64,000 nucleotides of DNA from Pusillimonas sp044464525 (GTDB lineage: Bacteria > Pseudomonadota > Gammaproteobacteria > Burkholderiales > Burkholderiaceae_B), in contig NZ_JBIQLE010000002.1 in NCBI RefSeq assembly GCF_044464525.1, positions 62,001-126,000 on the forward strand. Reading direction: 5' to 3'. The position numbers and the translations under genes were made by a program. Shown piece by piece: positions 41,933-50,781 of the stretch. Position 1 is the stretch's first letter, and each line of letters starts with the position of its first letter. The notes beneath the pieces are model-generated. The model worked only from the letters and a program-made list of their open reading frames with translations, ran no database searches and had not been told where the DNA came from.

Positions 41933-43465
41933 ATGAAAGCCGTCTGGATAGTCGATGATGATCAAAGCATACGCTGGGTGCTTGAGAAAGCCCTGCAGCG
42001 AGCCCAGCTTCCCACGCGCAGCTTCGTGTCGGCCCACGACATGCTTGAAGCCCTGGAGACGGACGTTCCCGATGTATTGATTACGGACATACGCATGCCC
42101 GGCAAGGATGGCCTCGCCTTGCTTCACGAGATCAAGCAGCGCCTTCCAGAACTGGCCGTCATCGTCATGACGGCCTATACAGACCTGAGCAGCACGGTGG
42201 CTGCCTTCCAGAAGGGAGCTTTCGATTACCTGGCCAAGCCGTTCGACATCAATGAGGCGGTGGCGCTGATTCAGCGAGCTGCCGACACTTCGGCAAAGCG
42301 CAGCCAAAACGCGCCGCCGGCCGATTCTTCCGATGTTGGCGAAGCACCGGCCGCAAGCAGCAATCCGGAAGTCGCCGTGGCGAAAAAGGGCGACCGCTTG
42401 ATGATGAGATCGGCATCCGCGGCCATGCAAGAGGTGTTCCGGGCCATTGGGCGCCTTGCCGTCTCATCGGCGACCGTGTTGATTACCGGTGAATCGGGCA
42501 CTGGGAAGGAACTGATCGCCCGTGCCCTGCATACTCACAGCACGAGGGCTGCAAACCCCTTCGTCGCTCTGAATGCGGCGGCCATTCCCCGCGATCTTCT
42601 CGAAGCTGAACTGTTCGGTCATGAGCGCGGCGCATTCACGGGCGCCACGACGATGCGTCGGGGCCGCTTCGAAGAAGCTGACGGGGGCACATTATTCCTT
42701 GACGAGATTGGCGACATGCCTTTCGAGTTGCAAACCCGGCTGCTGCGTGTGCTGGCCGAAGGCAGCTTCTACCGCGTTGGCGGATCGCAGGCTGTGCGGG
42801 TGGACGTACGCATTGTGGCGGCCACCCACCAGCCGCTGGAGCAACGAGTGGCGCAAGGGCAGTTTCGAGAAGATCTGTTCCATCGCCTCAATGTGATCCG
42901 CCTGCGACTGCCGCCGTTACGCGAACGCAAAGAAGATATTCCCGCATTGGCAGACTTGTTCCTGCAGGAAAGCGCCGAAAAACTGGGTGTGCCGACCCGA
43001 AAACTCACACCCGAGGCTCAGGCGGCCCTTGTGCGATTCGAGTATCCGGGCAATATCCGTCAGTTGGAAAATTTCTGCCACTGGGTGACGGTGATGGCCT
43101 CGGGACAATGGGTGGACGTCGGCGACCTGCCTCCAGAACTTAACTCTGGCGGCGGATTACTCTGGGCGCAGTCCAGTGTTCCCGTCGACGGGGGCCTCGA
43201 GCGCACTGCAAAGCAGGAAGATTTGGGTATGCCGGTATGGGCGAATTTACTGGCCGACGACGTAAGCCGGCGGCTGGAGCGCAATGAGCCCGCCATCATG
43301 GCCACCTTGCTGCGCGAGTTTGAAGCGACTTTGATCCGCACTGCTTTAGGACATTCTCGCGATCGGCGAGCCGAAGCTGCGCAGCGGCTTGGAATAGGGC
43401 GCAACACGCTCACTCGAAAATGCCAGGAGCTGAACCTTTATCCTGCTTCTTCGCCCCGCAGGTAA
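41933..43465 (+). CDS. glnG: NtrC (GlnG) nitrogen response regulator
   Basis: A 510-residue sigma-54 activator. The receiver has the phosphoacceptor Asp52 (ITDIRMPGKDG). The AAA+ domain contains Walker A GESGTGKE, GAFTGA (sigma-54 contact), and Walker B GGTLFLDEIGDMP. The C-terminal Fis-type helix-turn-helix ends RLGIGRNTLTRKCQEL. ATG 41933 follows TTTGGAG; the longer frame to 41903 is not supported. About 40 residues longer than E. coli NtrC, mainly in the linker near residue 130. Its 3' end overlaps the convergent ABC transporter gene by 28 bases. Confidence 0.96.
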   Translation: MKAVWIVDDDQSIRWVLEKALQRAQLPTRSFVSAHDMLEALETDVPDVLITDIRMPGKDGLALLHEIKQRLPELAVIVMTAYTDLSSTVAAFQKGAFDYLAKPFDINEAVALIQRAADTSAKRSQNAPPADSSDVGEAPAASSNPEVAVAKKGDRLMMRSASAAMQEVFRAIGRLAVSSATVLITGESGTGKELIARALHTHSTRAANPFVALNAAAIPRDLLEAELFGHERGAFTGATTMRRGRFEEADGGTLFLDEIGDMPFELQTRLLRVLAEGSFYRVGGSQAVRVDVRIVAATHQPLEQRVAQGQFREDLFHRLNVIRLRLPPLRERKEDIPALADLFLQESAEKLGVPTRKLTPEAQAALVRFEYPGNIRQLENFCHWVTVMASGQWVDVGDLPPELNSGGGLLWAQSSVPVDGGLERTAKQEDLGMPVWANLLADDVSRRLERNEPAIMATLLREFEATLIRTALGHSRDRRAEAAQRLGIGRNTLTRKCQELNLYPASSPRR

Positions 43466-44223
43466 GCCTGCGCCCGCTGCGCCATCAATGCCTCGCGACG
43501 AATGAAATCGGCAACAAAGGGGCTGGCCGGCGCATGATGCAACCCGTAAGGCGTGTCCCACTGCACGATCACGCCTTGTTGCATGACGCCGATGCGATCC
43601 GCGATGGCAAAGGCCTCGGCCTGGTTGTGCGTGACCAGCAGGGCCGTGTGGCCGGTGGCCTTGAGGATGTCGCGCACTTCAAAAGCCAGTCGTTCGCGCG
43701 TGTCAATGTCGAGGTTGGAAAAAGGCTCGTCAAGCAACAGCAGGCTGGGTTCGGGCGCCAAAGCACGCGCCAGGGCTACCCGTTGCTGCTGGCCGCCGGA
43801 CAGCTCGTGCGGGTAGCGGCGGCCCGATCCTTCCAGCCCCACCAAATGAAGCAGGTCGTTTACGCGTCGGTCGCGTTCGGCCTTGTCCAGCCGGCGCAGG
43901 CCGAAGCCTATGTTTTTTTCCACTGTCAGATGCGGGAACAGGGCGTAATCCTGAAACATCATGCCCACGCCGCGATGTTCGGGTTCAAGCTGGAAGCCGG
44001 CGCTTGACAGCTCTTTGCCGTCCAGCACGATACGTCCGGCGCGCAGGGGCTCGAAGCCCGCGATGGCGCGCAGCACCGTGGTCTTGCCGCAGCCTGATGC
44101 ACCCAACAAGCATCCGATATGCCCCTGTTCCAGGATCAGTGAAAAATCCTCGACCACGGCTTGACGGCCCTGGGGAGTGTCGTAAGCCAGCGAGATGGCT
44201 TCCAATTGCAATATTTCAGCCAT
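43438..44223 (-). CDS. fbpC: Fe(III) ABC transporter ATP-binding protein
   Basis: A 261-residue ABC ATPase with Walker A GASGCGKTT, Q-loop MMFQDYALFPHLTV, signature LSGGQQQR, and Walker B LLLLDEPFSNLD. It belongs to the FbpC/spermidine-type subfamily but lacks the long C-terminal TOBE domain of FbpC (usual length about 350), so it is a shortened version. It follows the permease gene by 51 bases and powers ferric iron uptake from the periplasm. Confidence 0.88.
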   Translation of the reverse strand: MAEILQLEAISLAYDTPQGRQAVVEDFSLILEQGHIGCLLGASGCGKTTVLRAIAGFEPLRAGRIVLDGKELSSAGFQLEPEHRGVGMMFQDYALFPHLTVEKNIGFGLRRLDKAERDRRVNDLLHLVGLEGSGRRYPHELSGGQQQRVALARALAPEPSLLLLDEPFSNLDIDTRERLAFEVRDILKATGHTALLVTHNQAEAFAIADRIGVMQQGVIVQWDTPYGLHHAPASPFVADFIRREALMAQRAQAYLRGEEAG

Positions 44224-44274
44224 GTCGCAATGGCCTGTGGTCGATGAGGGCGTGCATTGAATCTTGTATGAAAC

Positions 44275-45930
44275 TCAGTGTCCCGATTTTAGCTGGTGGC
44301 GTGCCAGCAGTATGACGGGTAAAAGACCGGCGACGACAATGGCCAGCGCGGCGATGGCGCCTTCTTCGTACGTGCCGCGGGCGGCTTCCGCGTAAAGCCA
44401 GGTGGCCAAGGTCTCGAAGTTGACGGGGCGCAGCAACAAGGTGGCCGGCAGCTCTTTCATGGCGTCCACGAAAATGAGCAGGGCGGCCGCGCCAATGGCA
44501 GGCCGCAGCAAAGGCAAGTGAACCCGTCGCAAGGTGCCCGCGGGGTTTTCACCCAGCAGACGAGACGCTTGTTCGAGCGAAGGCGGGATACGGGCCAGGC
44601 CCGATTCCAGGCTGCCCACCGAAATGGCCAGGAAGCGAATGACATAGGCGCATACCAGCGCCGTGCTGGAACCCATCAGCAACAGGCCGGGCGAAACACC
44701 GCCAAACAGCTCGACGAACCACCCGATCACCCCGTCGATGGCGATCAGGGGCAGAAGCAGGCCGATGGCCAGGACAGTGCCCGGCAACGCATAACCCACC
44801 GTGGAAACACGCGAGCACAGTTTCATGAGCCGTGTCTTGGCGGTATGGGCGCTGCGCGCCGCCCAGGTTACTACGATGGCGCCCGCGACAGTGACCACGG
44901 TGGCCATAAGCGCCACGCTTACCGTGTTGTAGCCGCTTTGCAGCAATTGGGCCGAAACACCGCCGGCGGTATCAAAATGCTTGATGGTTTCATTGAGCAG
45001 GTAGACGGCCGGAGCGACAAAACCGATAAGTATGGGCAACCATCCCAAAACCACGGCAAGGGCGGCCCGAGAGCCGCGCAGGCGCTCGGGCTGCACGGGC
45101 CTCATGCGCTGCGTGCTGGAATAGCGTTGATGCCTGCGCCCGTGCCGCTCGAGCAGAATCAGCAACACGACTATGGCCAGCATCGACAGCGCGATCTGCG
45201 CCGCGCCGGCCAGATCAGAACGGGTTATCCATGTGGTGTAAACCGATACGGTAAGCGTCTGTACCCCCAGAAATTCTGACGCGCCGATATCGTTAAGGGT
45301 TTCGAGCAGGGCAAGGCTGACGCCCACGGCGATGGCCGGCCGGGCCAGCGGCAGCGCCACGCGAAAGAACACGCCTCGACGTGACTGCCCCAATATGCGG
45401 CCGGCCTCCATCAAGCTGTTGGCCTGCGTCGAGAACATGACCCGCGTGCTTAGATAGACGTAGGGGTAAAGCACGAAGCCCAGCAGCACGATAGCGCCGG
45501 GCAGGGCGCGTAAATCGGGCAAGCGGAACTGTCTGGGGCTGTCGTAGCCAAGAATGTCCCGCAACAAGCCTTGCACGGGCCCAAGGGGGTGCAAGATGTC
45601 GAGATAGGCGAAGGCTACGATATAGGTGGGTACCGCCAGGGGAAGCAATAGCGCCCACAACAATATGCGTCGGGATGGAAAATCGTAGGCCGTTACCAGC
45701 CAGGCGCTGCCGGTGCCCAGGCATGCCACCAGAATACCGACACCAAGCAGAAGCAATACCGTGTTACGCAGGGCTGCCGGCAATACGTGCTGTGCGAGGT
45801 GGCTCCAATGATCGAGCGAGCCGTCCAGCGCCATCCAGACAAGTGCAACAACAGGCGCCGCAACGAGGACGGCTATCAGCGTGGCGCCAAGGCGCCAGGG
45901 CCAGCCTGCCGAAGGAAGCAAGCCCCGCAT
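44275..45930 (-). CDS. fbpB: Fe(III) ABC transporter permease, fused two-domain type
   Basis: A 551-residue inner-membrane permease with about twelve transmembrane segments in two homologous halves, each carrying a BPD-type EAA loop (EAGRILGQSRRGVFFRVALP and EQASRLLGENPAGTLRRVHL). This tandem architecture is typical of FbpB/SfuB iron permeases. ATG 45930 is chosen; longer in-frame starts would lie within the preceding gene. It follows fbpA by 55 bases and is co-transcribed with it. Confidence 0.88.
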   Translation of the reverse strand: MRGLLPSAGWPWRLGATLIAVLVAAPVVALVWMALDGSLDHWSHLAQHVLPAALRNTVLLLLGVGILVACLGTGSAWLVTAYDFPSRRILLWALLLPLAVPTYIVAFAYLDILHPLGPVQGLLRDILGYDSPRQFRLPDLRALPGAIVLLGFVLYPYVYLSTRVMFSTQANSLMEAGRILGQSRRGVFFRVALPLARPAIAVGVSLALLETLNDIGASEFLGVQTLTVSVYTTWITRSDLAGAAQIALSMLAIVVLLILLERHGRRHQRYSSTQRMRPVQPERLRGSRAALAVVLGWLPILIGFVAPAVYLLNETIKHFDTAGGVSAQLLQSGYNTVSVALMATVVTVAGAIVVTWAARSAHTAKTRLMKLCSRVSTVGYALPGTVLAIGLLLPLIAIDGVIGWFVELFGGVSPGLLLMGSSTALVCAYVIRFLAISVGSLESGLARIPPSLEQASRLLGENPAGTLRRVHLPLLRPAIGAAALLIFVDAMKELPATLLLRPVNFETLATWLYAEAARGTYEEGAIAALAIVVAGLLPVILLARHQLKSGH

Positions 45931-45985
45931 CAAACCCGTCGAGGCGCCGGCCGGCGCTGATGCGGGAGTGCCGCTGGGTAAGGAC

Positions 45986-47026
45986 TTAGTTGTCGAAGCC
46001 AACTTTATCCACCAGCTCGCTGGCCTGCTTGCGATGTTTTGCAATTTCGGACAAAGGCAGGGGATCGACCACCAGCTTTCCAAAGCTTGCCACCACAGGG
46101 TCCAGGGCTACGCCTGCACGCACGGGGTATTCGTAGTTGGCGTTGGCATAAAGATGTTGCGCCTGCTCGGAAACCAGGTATTCAAGCAACTTGACGGCGT
46201 CGTCCTTGTTGGGCGAATGGCGGGCGACCGCAGCGCCGGAAATATTCACGTGCGTTCCCTGGCTGGCCTCATTGGCGAAAGTGGGGCGCACGACGTGAAT
46301 GGCGTCGCCCCATTTACGAGCGTCCGAGCCCGGCTCTGAGTTTTTCATGCGTCCGACATAATAGGCATTGGCGACGCCCACGTCGCAGATTCCGCCCAGA
46401 ATGTCGCGGGCGACATCACGATCGCCGCCGGTGGGCTTGCGTGCAAGGTTGGCCTTCAGGCCGCGCAGCCACTCTTCGGCCGCTTCAACGCCATTGTGGG
46501 CGATGAAGGCGGCGATCAGGCCGGTGTTGTATGGGTGCTGCCCCGACCGGGTGCAAAACTTGCCCTTCCATTTGGGGTCGGCCAGCGATTCGTAGGTAAG
46601 CTCATTTACGTCAACTTCGTTCGAAACATAGGCGACGCGGTCGCGCATCGACAAGGTATACCAATGGCCGTCTTCGCCGCGAAGGTTACCTGGAATGACG
46701 TCGTTCAACACTTTCGAGTCAATGGCTTGGGTAACGCCGCCCTGTACCAGGTCGATAAGGTTGCCGATGTCAACTGTCATCAATACGTCGGCGGGCGATT
46801 TGTCGCCTTCGGCCTTCACGCGCTCGAGCAGGCCGTCTTTAACAAAGACTGTATTGGCCTTAATGCCCGTGTCTTTTGTAAACTGCTCAAGAATCGGCTG
46901 GATCAGGCCCGGCTCGCGAGTGGTGTAAAGAGTAACGTCTGCGAGCGCGGTGGTGGCGCAAGCCGCCAGGCAGGCGGCGGCCACGGAACGGGCCAAAGGT
47001 GCAAGAAAAGGGCGTGACGATCGCAT
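45986..47026 (-). CDS. fbpA: Fe(III)-binding periplasmic protein
   Basis: A 346-residue periplasmic solute-binding protein of the FbpA/FutA1 family. The signal peptide ends near residue 29 (TTALA). The mature protein starts DVTLYTTREPGLIQPILEQF. The Tyr-Tyr pair of the iron site is seen in VGVANAYYVGRM, and CTRSGQHPYNTGL and GGICD are family marks. It captures ferric iron for the adjacent permease. A Fur-type box lies 17 bases before its ATG, so iron limitation should induce the operon. Confidence 0.93.
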   Translation of the reverse strand: MRSSRPFLAPLARSVAAACLAACATTALADVTLYTTREPGLIQPILEQFTKDTGIKANTVFVKDGLLERVKAEGDKSPADVLMTVDIGNLIDLVQGGVTQAIDSKVLNDVIPGNLRGEDGHWYTLSMRDRVAYVSNEVDVNELTYESLADPKWKGKFCTRSGQHPYNTGLIAAFIAHNGVEAAEEWLRGLKANLARKPTGGDRDVARDILGGICDVGVANAYYVGRMKNSEPGSDARKWGDAIHVVRPTFANEASQGTHVNISGAAVARHSPNKDDAVKLLEYLVSEQAQHLYANANYEYPVRAGVALDPVVASFGKLVVDPLPLSEIAKHRKQASELVDKVGFDN

Positions 47027-47042
47027 GTATGGGCTTCCTGTT

Positions 47043-47061
47043 AATGCAAATGATTATCAGC
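47043..47061 (-). promoter_or_regulatory. Probable Fur box of fbpABC
   Basis: The bases AATGCAAATGATTATCAGC, read on the minus strand as GCTGATAATCATTTGCATT, match the GATAAT-GATAAT-x-ATTATC consensus with good GATAATCATT core but degraded right arm. Position just in front of an iron-transport operon supports it. Confidence 0.65.
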
Positions 47062-47373
47062 TAGATGTCTACTGCAGAAGCTAACAGTTTAAAGGAAAGC
47101 CCGCAACTTCGCCGCGTGATGCGCCGTATTCCAGCTTATATGTGGTGTACGTTTGATTTTTCTCAACAACAGGGTGCTGTGCAGCCCCGAAAAAACCGGC
47201 GACACATTCCCTGGATTTGAGCTAAATACCACATTTCAATAGAAAATTAACTTAGTGAACACTAAATAGTGTAGAATTTAATCGTACTGGTTAATGACGA
47301 CAACCTAGCCTTGGGCTATAGAAGCCAGCGTATACGCTTCTTCTGGCCGATGGCATTTTTTATGAACAAGACT
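47062..47373. other. Gap of just over 300 bases between fbpA and fpr
   Basis: Contains no gene I can support. Its fbpA side carries the Fur box region and a C+T/A-rich patch near 47150; its fpr side, from about 47240, is AT-rich and holds the CACT/AGTG operator and -10 described separately. The start of fpr is uncertain within 47350-47374. Confidence 0.5.
47252..47277 (+). promoter_or_regulatory. Palindromic operator and -10 upstream of fpr
   Basis: TTAGTG-AA-CACTAA (47252-47265) is an exact inverted repeat, and AGTG recurs at 47268-47271, so AGTG/CACT half-sites repeat three times. TAGAAT at 47272-47277 is a -10 match of 5/6 touching the last half-site, as expected of an operator. The protein that binds it is unknown. 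Confidence 0.5.
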
Positions 47374-48150
47374 ATGGCAGCTTTTAACTCAGAGCAGGTA
47401 CTTAGCGTACGACACTGGAACGACACTTTGTTTTCCTTTACCACCACGCGCGATACTGCGCTGCGTTTCCATAATGGGCATTTCGTCATGCTTGGCCTCG
47501 AGGTCGAGGGCAAGCCACTGATGCGGGCTTACAGCATTGCCAGCGCCAATTACGAAGAAAACCTCGAGTTCCTCAGCATCAAGGTGCCCGACGGCCCGCT
47601 TACTTCGCGGCTGCAGCATCTAAAGGTGGGCGACTCTGTGCTTATCAGCAGGAAGCCGGTGGGAACCTTGGTCGTCGATGACCTCAAACCTGGCAAGAAC
47701 CTGTATCTTTTTGGTACTGGAACCGGCCTGGCTCCCTTCATGAGCATCATCAAAGACCCCGACGTCTACGAGCGCTTCGAAAAAGTGGTGCTGATGCACG
47801 GTGTTCGCTATACAAGCGAACTGGCTTATGCCGACTTCATCGAAAACGAACTGCCGAACAACGAGTATTTCGGCGACGTCGTGCGAGAAAAACTCGTCTA
47901 TTATCCAACCGTTACACGTGAGTCTTTCCGCAATAGCGGGCGCCTGACCACGCTTATCGAATCCGGCAAGCTCTTCGAAGATATCGGCCTGCCCGCGCTC
48001 AACCCCGAAACCGATCGCGCCATGCTCTGCGGCAGCCCCGCCATGCTGGCCGACGTCAGCAACATTTTGAACGAACGTGGTTTTGTCGTGTCGGCGGGTG
48101 TCGGCGAGCCCGGCGATTACGTTATCGAACGCGCATTTGTCGAAAAATAG
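47374..48150 (+). CDS. fpr: Ferredoxin/flavodoxin-NADP+ reductase
   Basis: A 258-residue FAD enzyme moving electrons between NADPH and ferredoxin or flavodoxin. FAD-binding RAYSIAS, the NADP site FGTGTGLAPF, CGSPAM, and the C-terminal GDYVIERAFVEK match bacterial Fpr. ATG 47374 gives MAAFNSEQVLSVRHWNDTLF and the usual 258-residue length; ATGs at 47350 and 47362 are alternatives and none has a strong ribosome site. A regulated promoter lies about 100 bases upstream. Confidence 0.95.
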   Translation: MAAFNSEQVLSVRHWNDTLFSFTTTRDTALRFHNGHFVMLGLEVEGKPLMRAYSIASANYEENLEFLSIKVPDGPLTSRLQHLKVGDSVLISRKPVGTLVVDDLKPGKNLYLFGTGTGLAPFMSIIKDPDVYERFEKVVLMHGVRYTSELAYADFIENELPNNEYFGDVVREKLVYYPTVTRESFRNSGRLTTLIESGKLFEDIGLPALNPETDRAMLCGSPAMLADVSNILNERGFVVSAGVGEPGDYVIERAFVEK

Positions 48151-48241
48151 CGCAACCGGCCGGCGCCACAGGGCTTGTTAATCCAGGCTATAGCTGTTTA
48201 CACTCTGATAGTGGTTTTATTCTTACTTGACAGAGATCTAC

Positions 48242-48628
48242 ATGGCTAAGCAAATTATTCATACCGACGCGGCGCCCGCCGCAGTGGGGCCCTACTCACA
48301 AGCTGTGGCGGCGCCCAGCGGCAAGACTGTCTACCTTTCGGGACAGATCGGGCTCGAACCCAGCACCGGCGAACTGGTCTCCGAAAACTTCGAGGGCCAG
48401 GTCCGGCAGTCTTTCGCCAATATGCAAGCCGTCATCGAGGCCGCCGGGGGTTCGCTCGAAAGCATCGTAAAGCTTACGCTCTACCTTACCGATCTTGGCA
48501 AGTTCGCCAGCGCCAACGCCATCATGGGAGACATCATCCCCCAGCCGTTCCCGGCGCGCTCGACGATCGGCGTGGCAAGCCTGCCCAAAGGCGCGCAATT
48601 CGAGGTCGAGGCCATCATCGTCGTTTAG
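48242..48628 (+). CDS. ridA: RidA-family imine/enamine deaminase
   Basis: A 128-residue trimeric RidA protein that hydrolyses reactive 2-aminoacrylate and related imines. It contains AAVGPYSQAV, LSGQIGLEPSTGEL, IVKLTLYLTDL, and PARSTIGVASLPKGAQFEVEAI (shown in part: PARSTIGVASLPKG) with the catalytic Arg. ATG 48242 is chosen. recG follows after 20 bases, starting at GTG, so they are likely one operon. Confidence 0.95.
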   Translation: MAKQIIHTDAAPAAVGPYSQAVAAPSGKTVYLSGQIGLEPSTGELVSENFEGQVRQSFANMQAVIEAAGGSLESIVKLTLYLTDLGKFASANAIMGDIIPQPFPARSTIGVASLPKGAQFEVEAIIVV

Positions 48629-48648
48629 GCGGTCTGTCGTCTTTAGCC

Positions 48649-50736
48649 GTGTCTACGTCCGCGACCAGGCCAACGTCCCGAAATGCCGGCCAGTCCGGTC
48701 CGGCGCCAGACGCACTTAGCGCCTCGCAGCGGCGCTTTCTACGGCTGGGGCTGCACAACGAGCAGGATTTCATCGTCCATTTACCGCTGCGCTACGAGGA
48801 TGAAACTCGTATCCAGCCCATTGGATCGCTGCGGCCGGGGCAGCCCGGGCAGGTTGAAGGCCAGATCGTGCACAGCGAGGTGCAATTTCGGCCGCGTCGC
48901 CAACTGGTGGCCATGATCGAAGACGGCTCCGGGCGCCTGGCCTTGCGCTGGCTTAATTTTTATCCGAGCCAGCAAAAGCAGGTCGAGCGGGGCAAAAGGG
49001 TAAGAGTGCGCGGCGAGCCGCGTGGCGGCTTTGCGGGGCTCGAGATGGTGCATCCGCGCGTCACAACCGCCGGCGGCGAACTGCCCGACTCTCTTACGCC
49101 GGTCTATCCGACCACCGACGGCCTTTCCCAGCCGATATTACGACGCGCCATCGATCAAGCCCTGAAACGGGCCGACCTCAGCGACACGCTGCCCGATGAC
49201 ATTCGCATTCGCTACCGCCTGATGCCGTTCGGCGAGGCGATTCGCACCTTGCATCATCCTTCGCCCAGTATTTCGTATCACGACCTGGTCGAGCGTGAAC
49301 ATCCGGCATGGCGTCGCATCAAGTTCGACGAATTGCTGGCGCAGCAGCTGTCGCTTGCCATGGCCCGCGCGGCAAGGCTGGCCCAGCGCAGCCGGGCTTA
49401 TGCGGGCAAAGAGCGAAGGCTGGTTGACGCATTGCTGCAAAGCCTGCCTTTCAGATTGACCCATGCCCAGCAGCGCGTCGTTACCGAAATTGGCGCCGAC
49501 CTGGCGCGTAAGCATCCCATGCACCGTCTGCTGCAGGGCGATGTGGGCAGCGGTAAAACGGTGGTGGCGGCCCTGGCCGCGGCACAGGTCATCGCCAATG
49601 GCGGCCAGGTCGCCATGATGGCGCCCACAGAAATCCTCGCCGAACAGCATCATCGCAAGCTGGCGGGCTGGCTTCAGCCTCTTGGCGTGCGGATCGCGTG
49701 GCTGACCGGCAGCCTCGGCGCCAAGGCCAGGCGCGAAGCCATCGCGGATATCGAGTCCGGTCAAGCCCAACTGGTGGTAGGCACGCAGGCGCTTATCCAG
49801 GACAAGGTCGTTTTCGCCGACCTGGGTCTGGCCATACTCGACGAACAGCATCGATTCGGGGTGGGGCAGCGCCTGGAACTCAGCCGCAAGGGCGAGGCGG
49901 CAAACGGAGCCCTTATTCCGCATCAATTGAACATGAGTGCGACACCCATTCCGCGCACCCTGGCAATGACGCACTTCGCCGACCTGGAGGTTTCCGTCAT
50001 CGACGAGTTGCCGCCCGGACGCACGCCGGTCATCACCAAGTTGGCCTCCGAAGAGCGGCGGGAAGAAATCCTTGCCCTGGTTGCACAAGAAGTTCGCTCG
50101 GGCAGGCAGGCATATTGGGTTTGCCCGCTGGTGGAGGAAAGCGAAGCCCTGCAGCTGCAGACAGCCGTGGACACCCACCAACGCTTGGTGCAGGCGCTGC
50201 CCGACCTGCGCATCAGCTTGATACACGGCAAGCTCAAGCCTGCTGAAAAGGCCCGGGTGATGGAGGAGTTTCACGCAGGCAAGGTCGATCTGCTGGTAGC
50301 CACCACGGTCATAGAGGTGGGCGTCGACGTTCCCAACGCGTCGCTGATGATCATCGAGCACGCAGAGCGCTTCGGGCTGGCCCAGTTGCATCAACTAAGA
50401 GGCCGGGTAGGGCGGGGCGCCGTCCAGTCCGTCTGTTTGCTGCTGTATCAAGCGCCTTTGTCGCAGATAGCGCGCGAACGATTGCGCGCCATGTATGAAA
50501 CCAACGACGGATTCGAAATCGCCCGACGTGATCTTGAACAACGCGGTCCAGGCGAATTTCTGGGGGTGCGTCAATCAGGAGCGGCTCTTTTGCGCTTCGC
50601 CGATATTCAAACCGACGGCGAGCTCGCCTTGCAGGCCCAGCAACTTGCCCGGCACTGGCTTGAACACGAGCCCGACAAGGCCGGCGCTCATATGCATCGC
50701 TGGATGCGCGGCAAACAAGATTATTTGCGAAGCTGA
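48649..50736 (+). CDS. recG: RecG, ATP-dependent DNA helicase
   Basis: A 695-residue branch-migration helicase that remodels stalled forks. An OB-type wedge domain in the N-terminus (about 60-150) is followed by helicase motifs: QGDVGSGKTVVA, MAPTEILAEQHH, ILDEQHRFGVGQR, MSATPIPRT, and QLRGRVGRG. Length equals the family norm. It starts at GTG 48649. oxyR begins 45 bases downstream, the recG-oxyR order known from other proteobacteria. Confidence 0.97.
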   Translation: MSTSATRPTSRNAGQSGPAPDALSASQRRFLRLGLHNEQDFIVHLPLRYEDETRIQPIGSLRPGQPGQVEGQIVHSEVQFRPRRQLVAMIEDGSGRLALRWLNFYPSQQKQVERGKRVRVRGEPRGGFAGLEMVHPRVTTAGGELPDSLTPVYPTTDGLSQPILRRAIDQALKRADLSDTLPDDIRIRYRLMPFGEAIRTLHHPSPSISYHDLVEREHPAWRRIKFDELLAQQLSLAMARAARLAQRSRAYAGKERRLVDALLQSLPFRLTHAQQRVVTEIGADLARKHPMHRLLQGDVGSGKTVVAALAAAQVIANGGQVAMMAPTEILAEQHHRKLAGWLQPLGVRIAWLTGSLGAKARREAIADIESGQAQLVVGTQALIQDKVVFADLGLAILDEQHRFGVGQRLELSRKGEAANGALIPHQLNMSATPIPRTLAMTHFADLEVSVIDELPPGRTPVITKLASEERREEILALVAQEVRSGRQAYWVCPLVEESEALQLQTAVDTHQRLVQALPDLRISLIHGKLKPAEKARVMEEFHAGKVDLLVATTVIEVGVDVPNASLMIIEHAERFGLAQLHQLRGRVGRGAVQSVCLLLYQAPLSQIARERLRAMYETNDGFEIARRDLEQRGPGEFLGVRQSGAALLRFADIQTDGELALQAQQLARHWLEHEPDKAGAHMHRWMRGKQDYLRS

Positions 50737-50781
50737 CGCACCCCAGCTTCGCGCCAACCCATTTAACACTAGCGAGTAGCC

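Noticed and set aside
49138..50394. 418-codon frame opposite recG
   Set aside because: Antisense shadow of recG; no start signal or family match.
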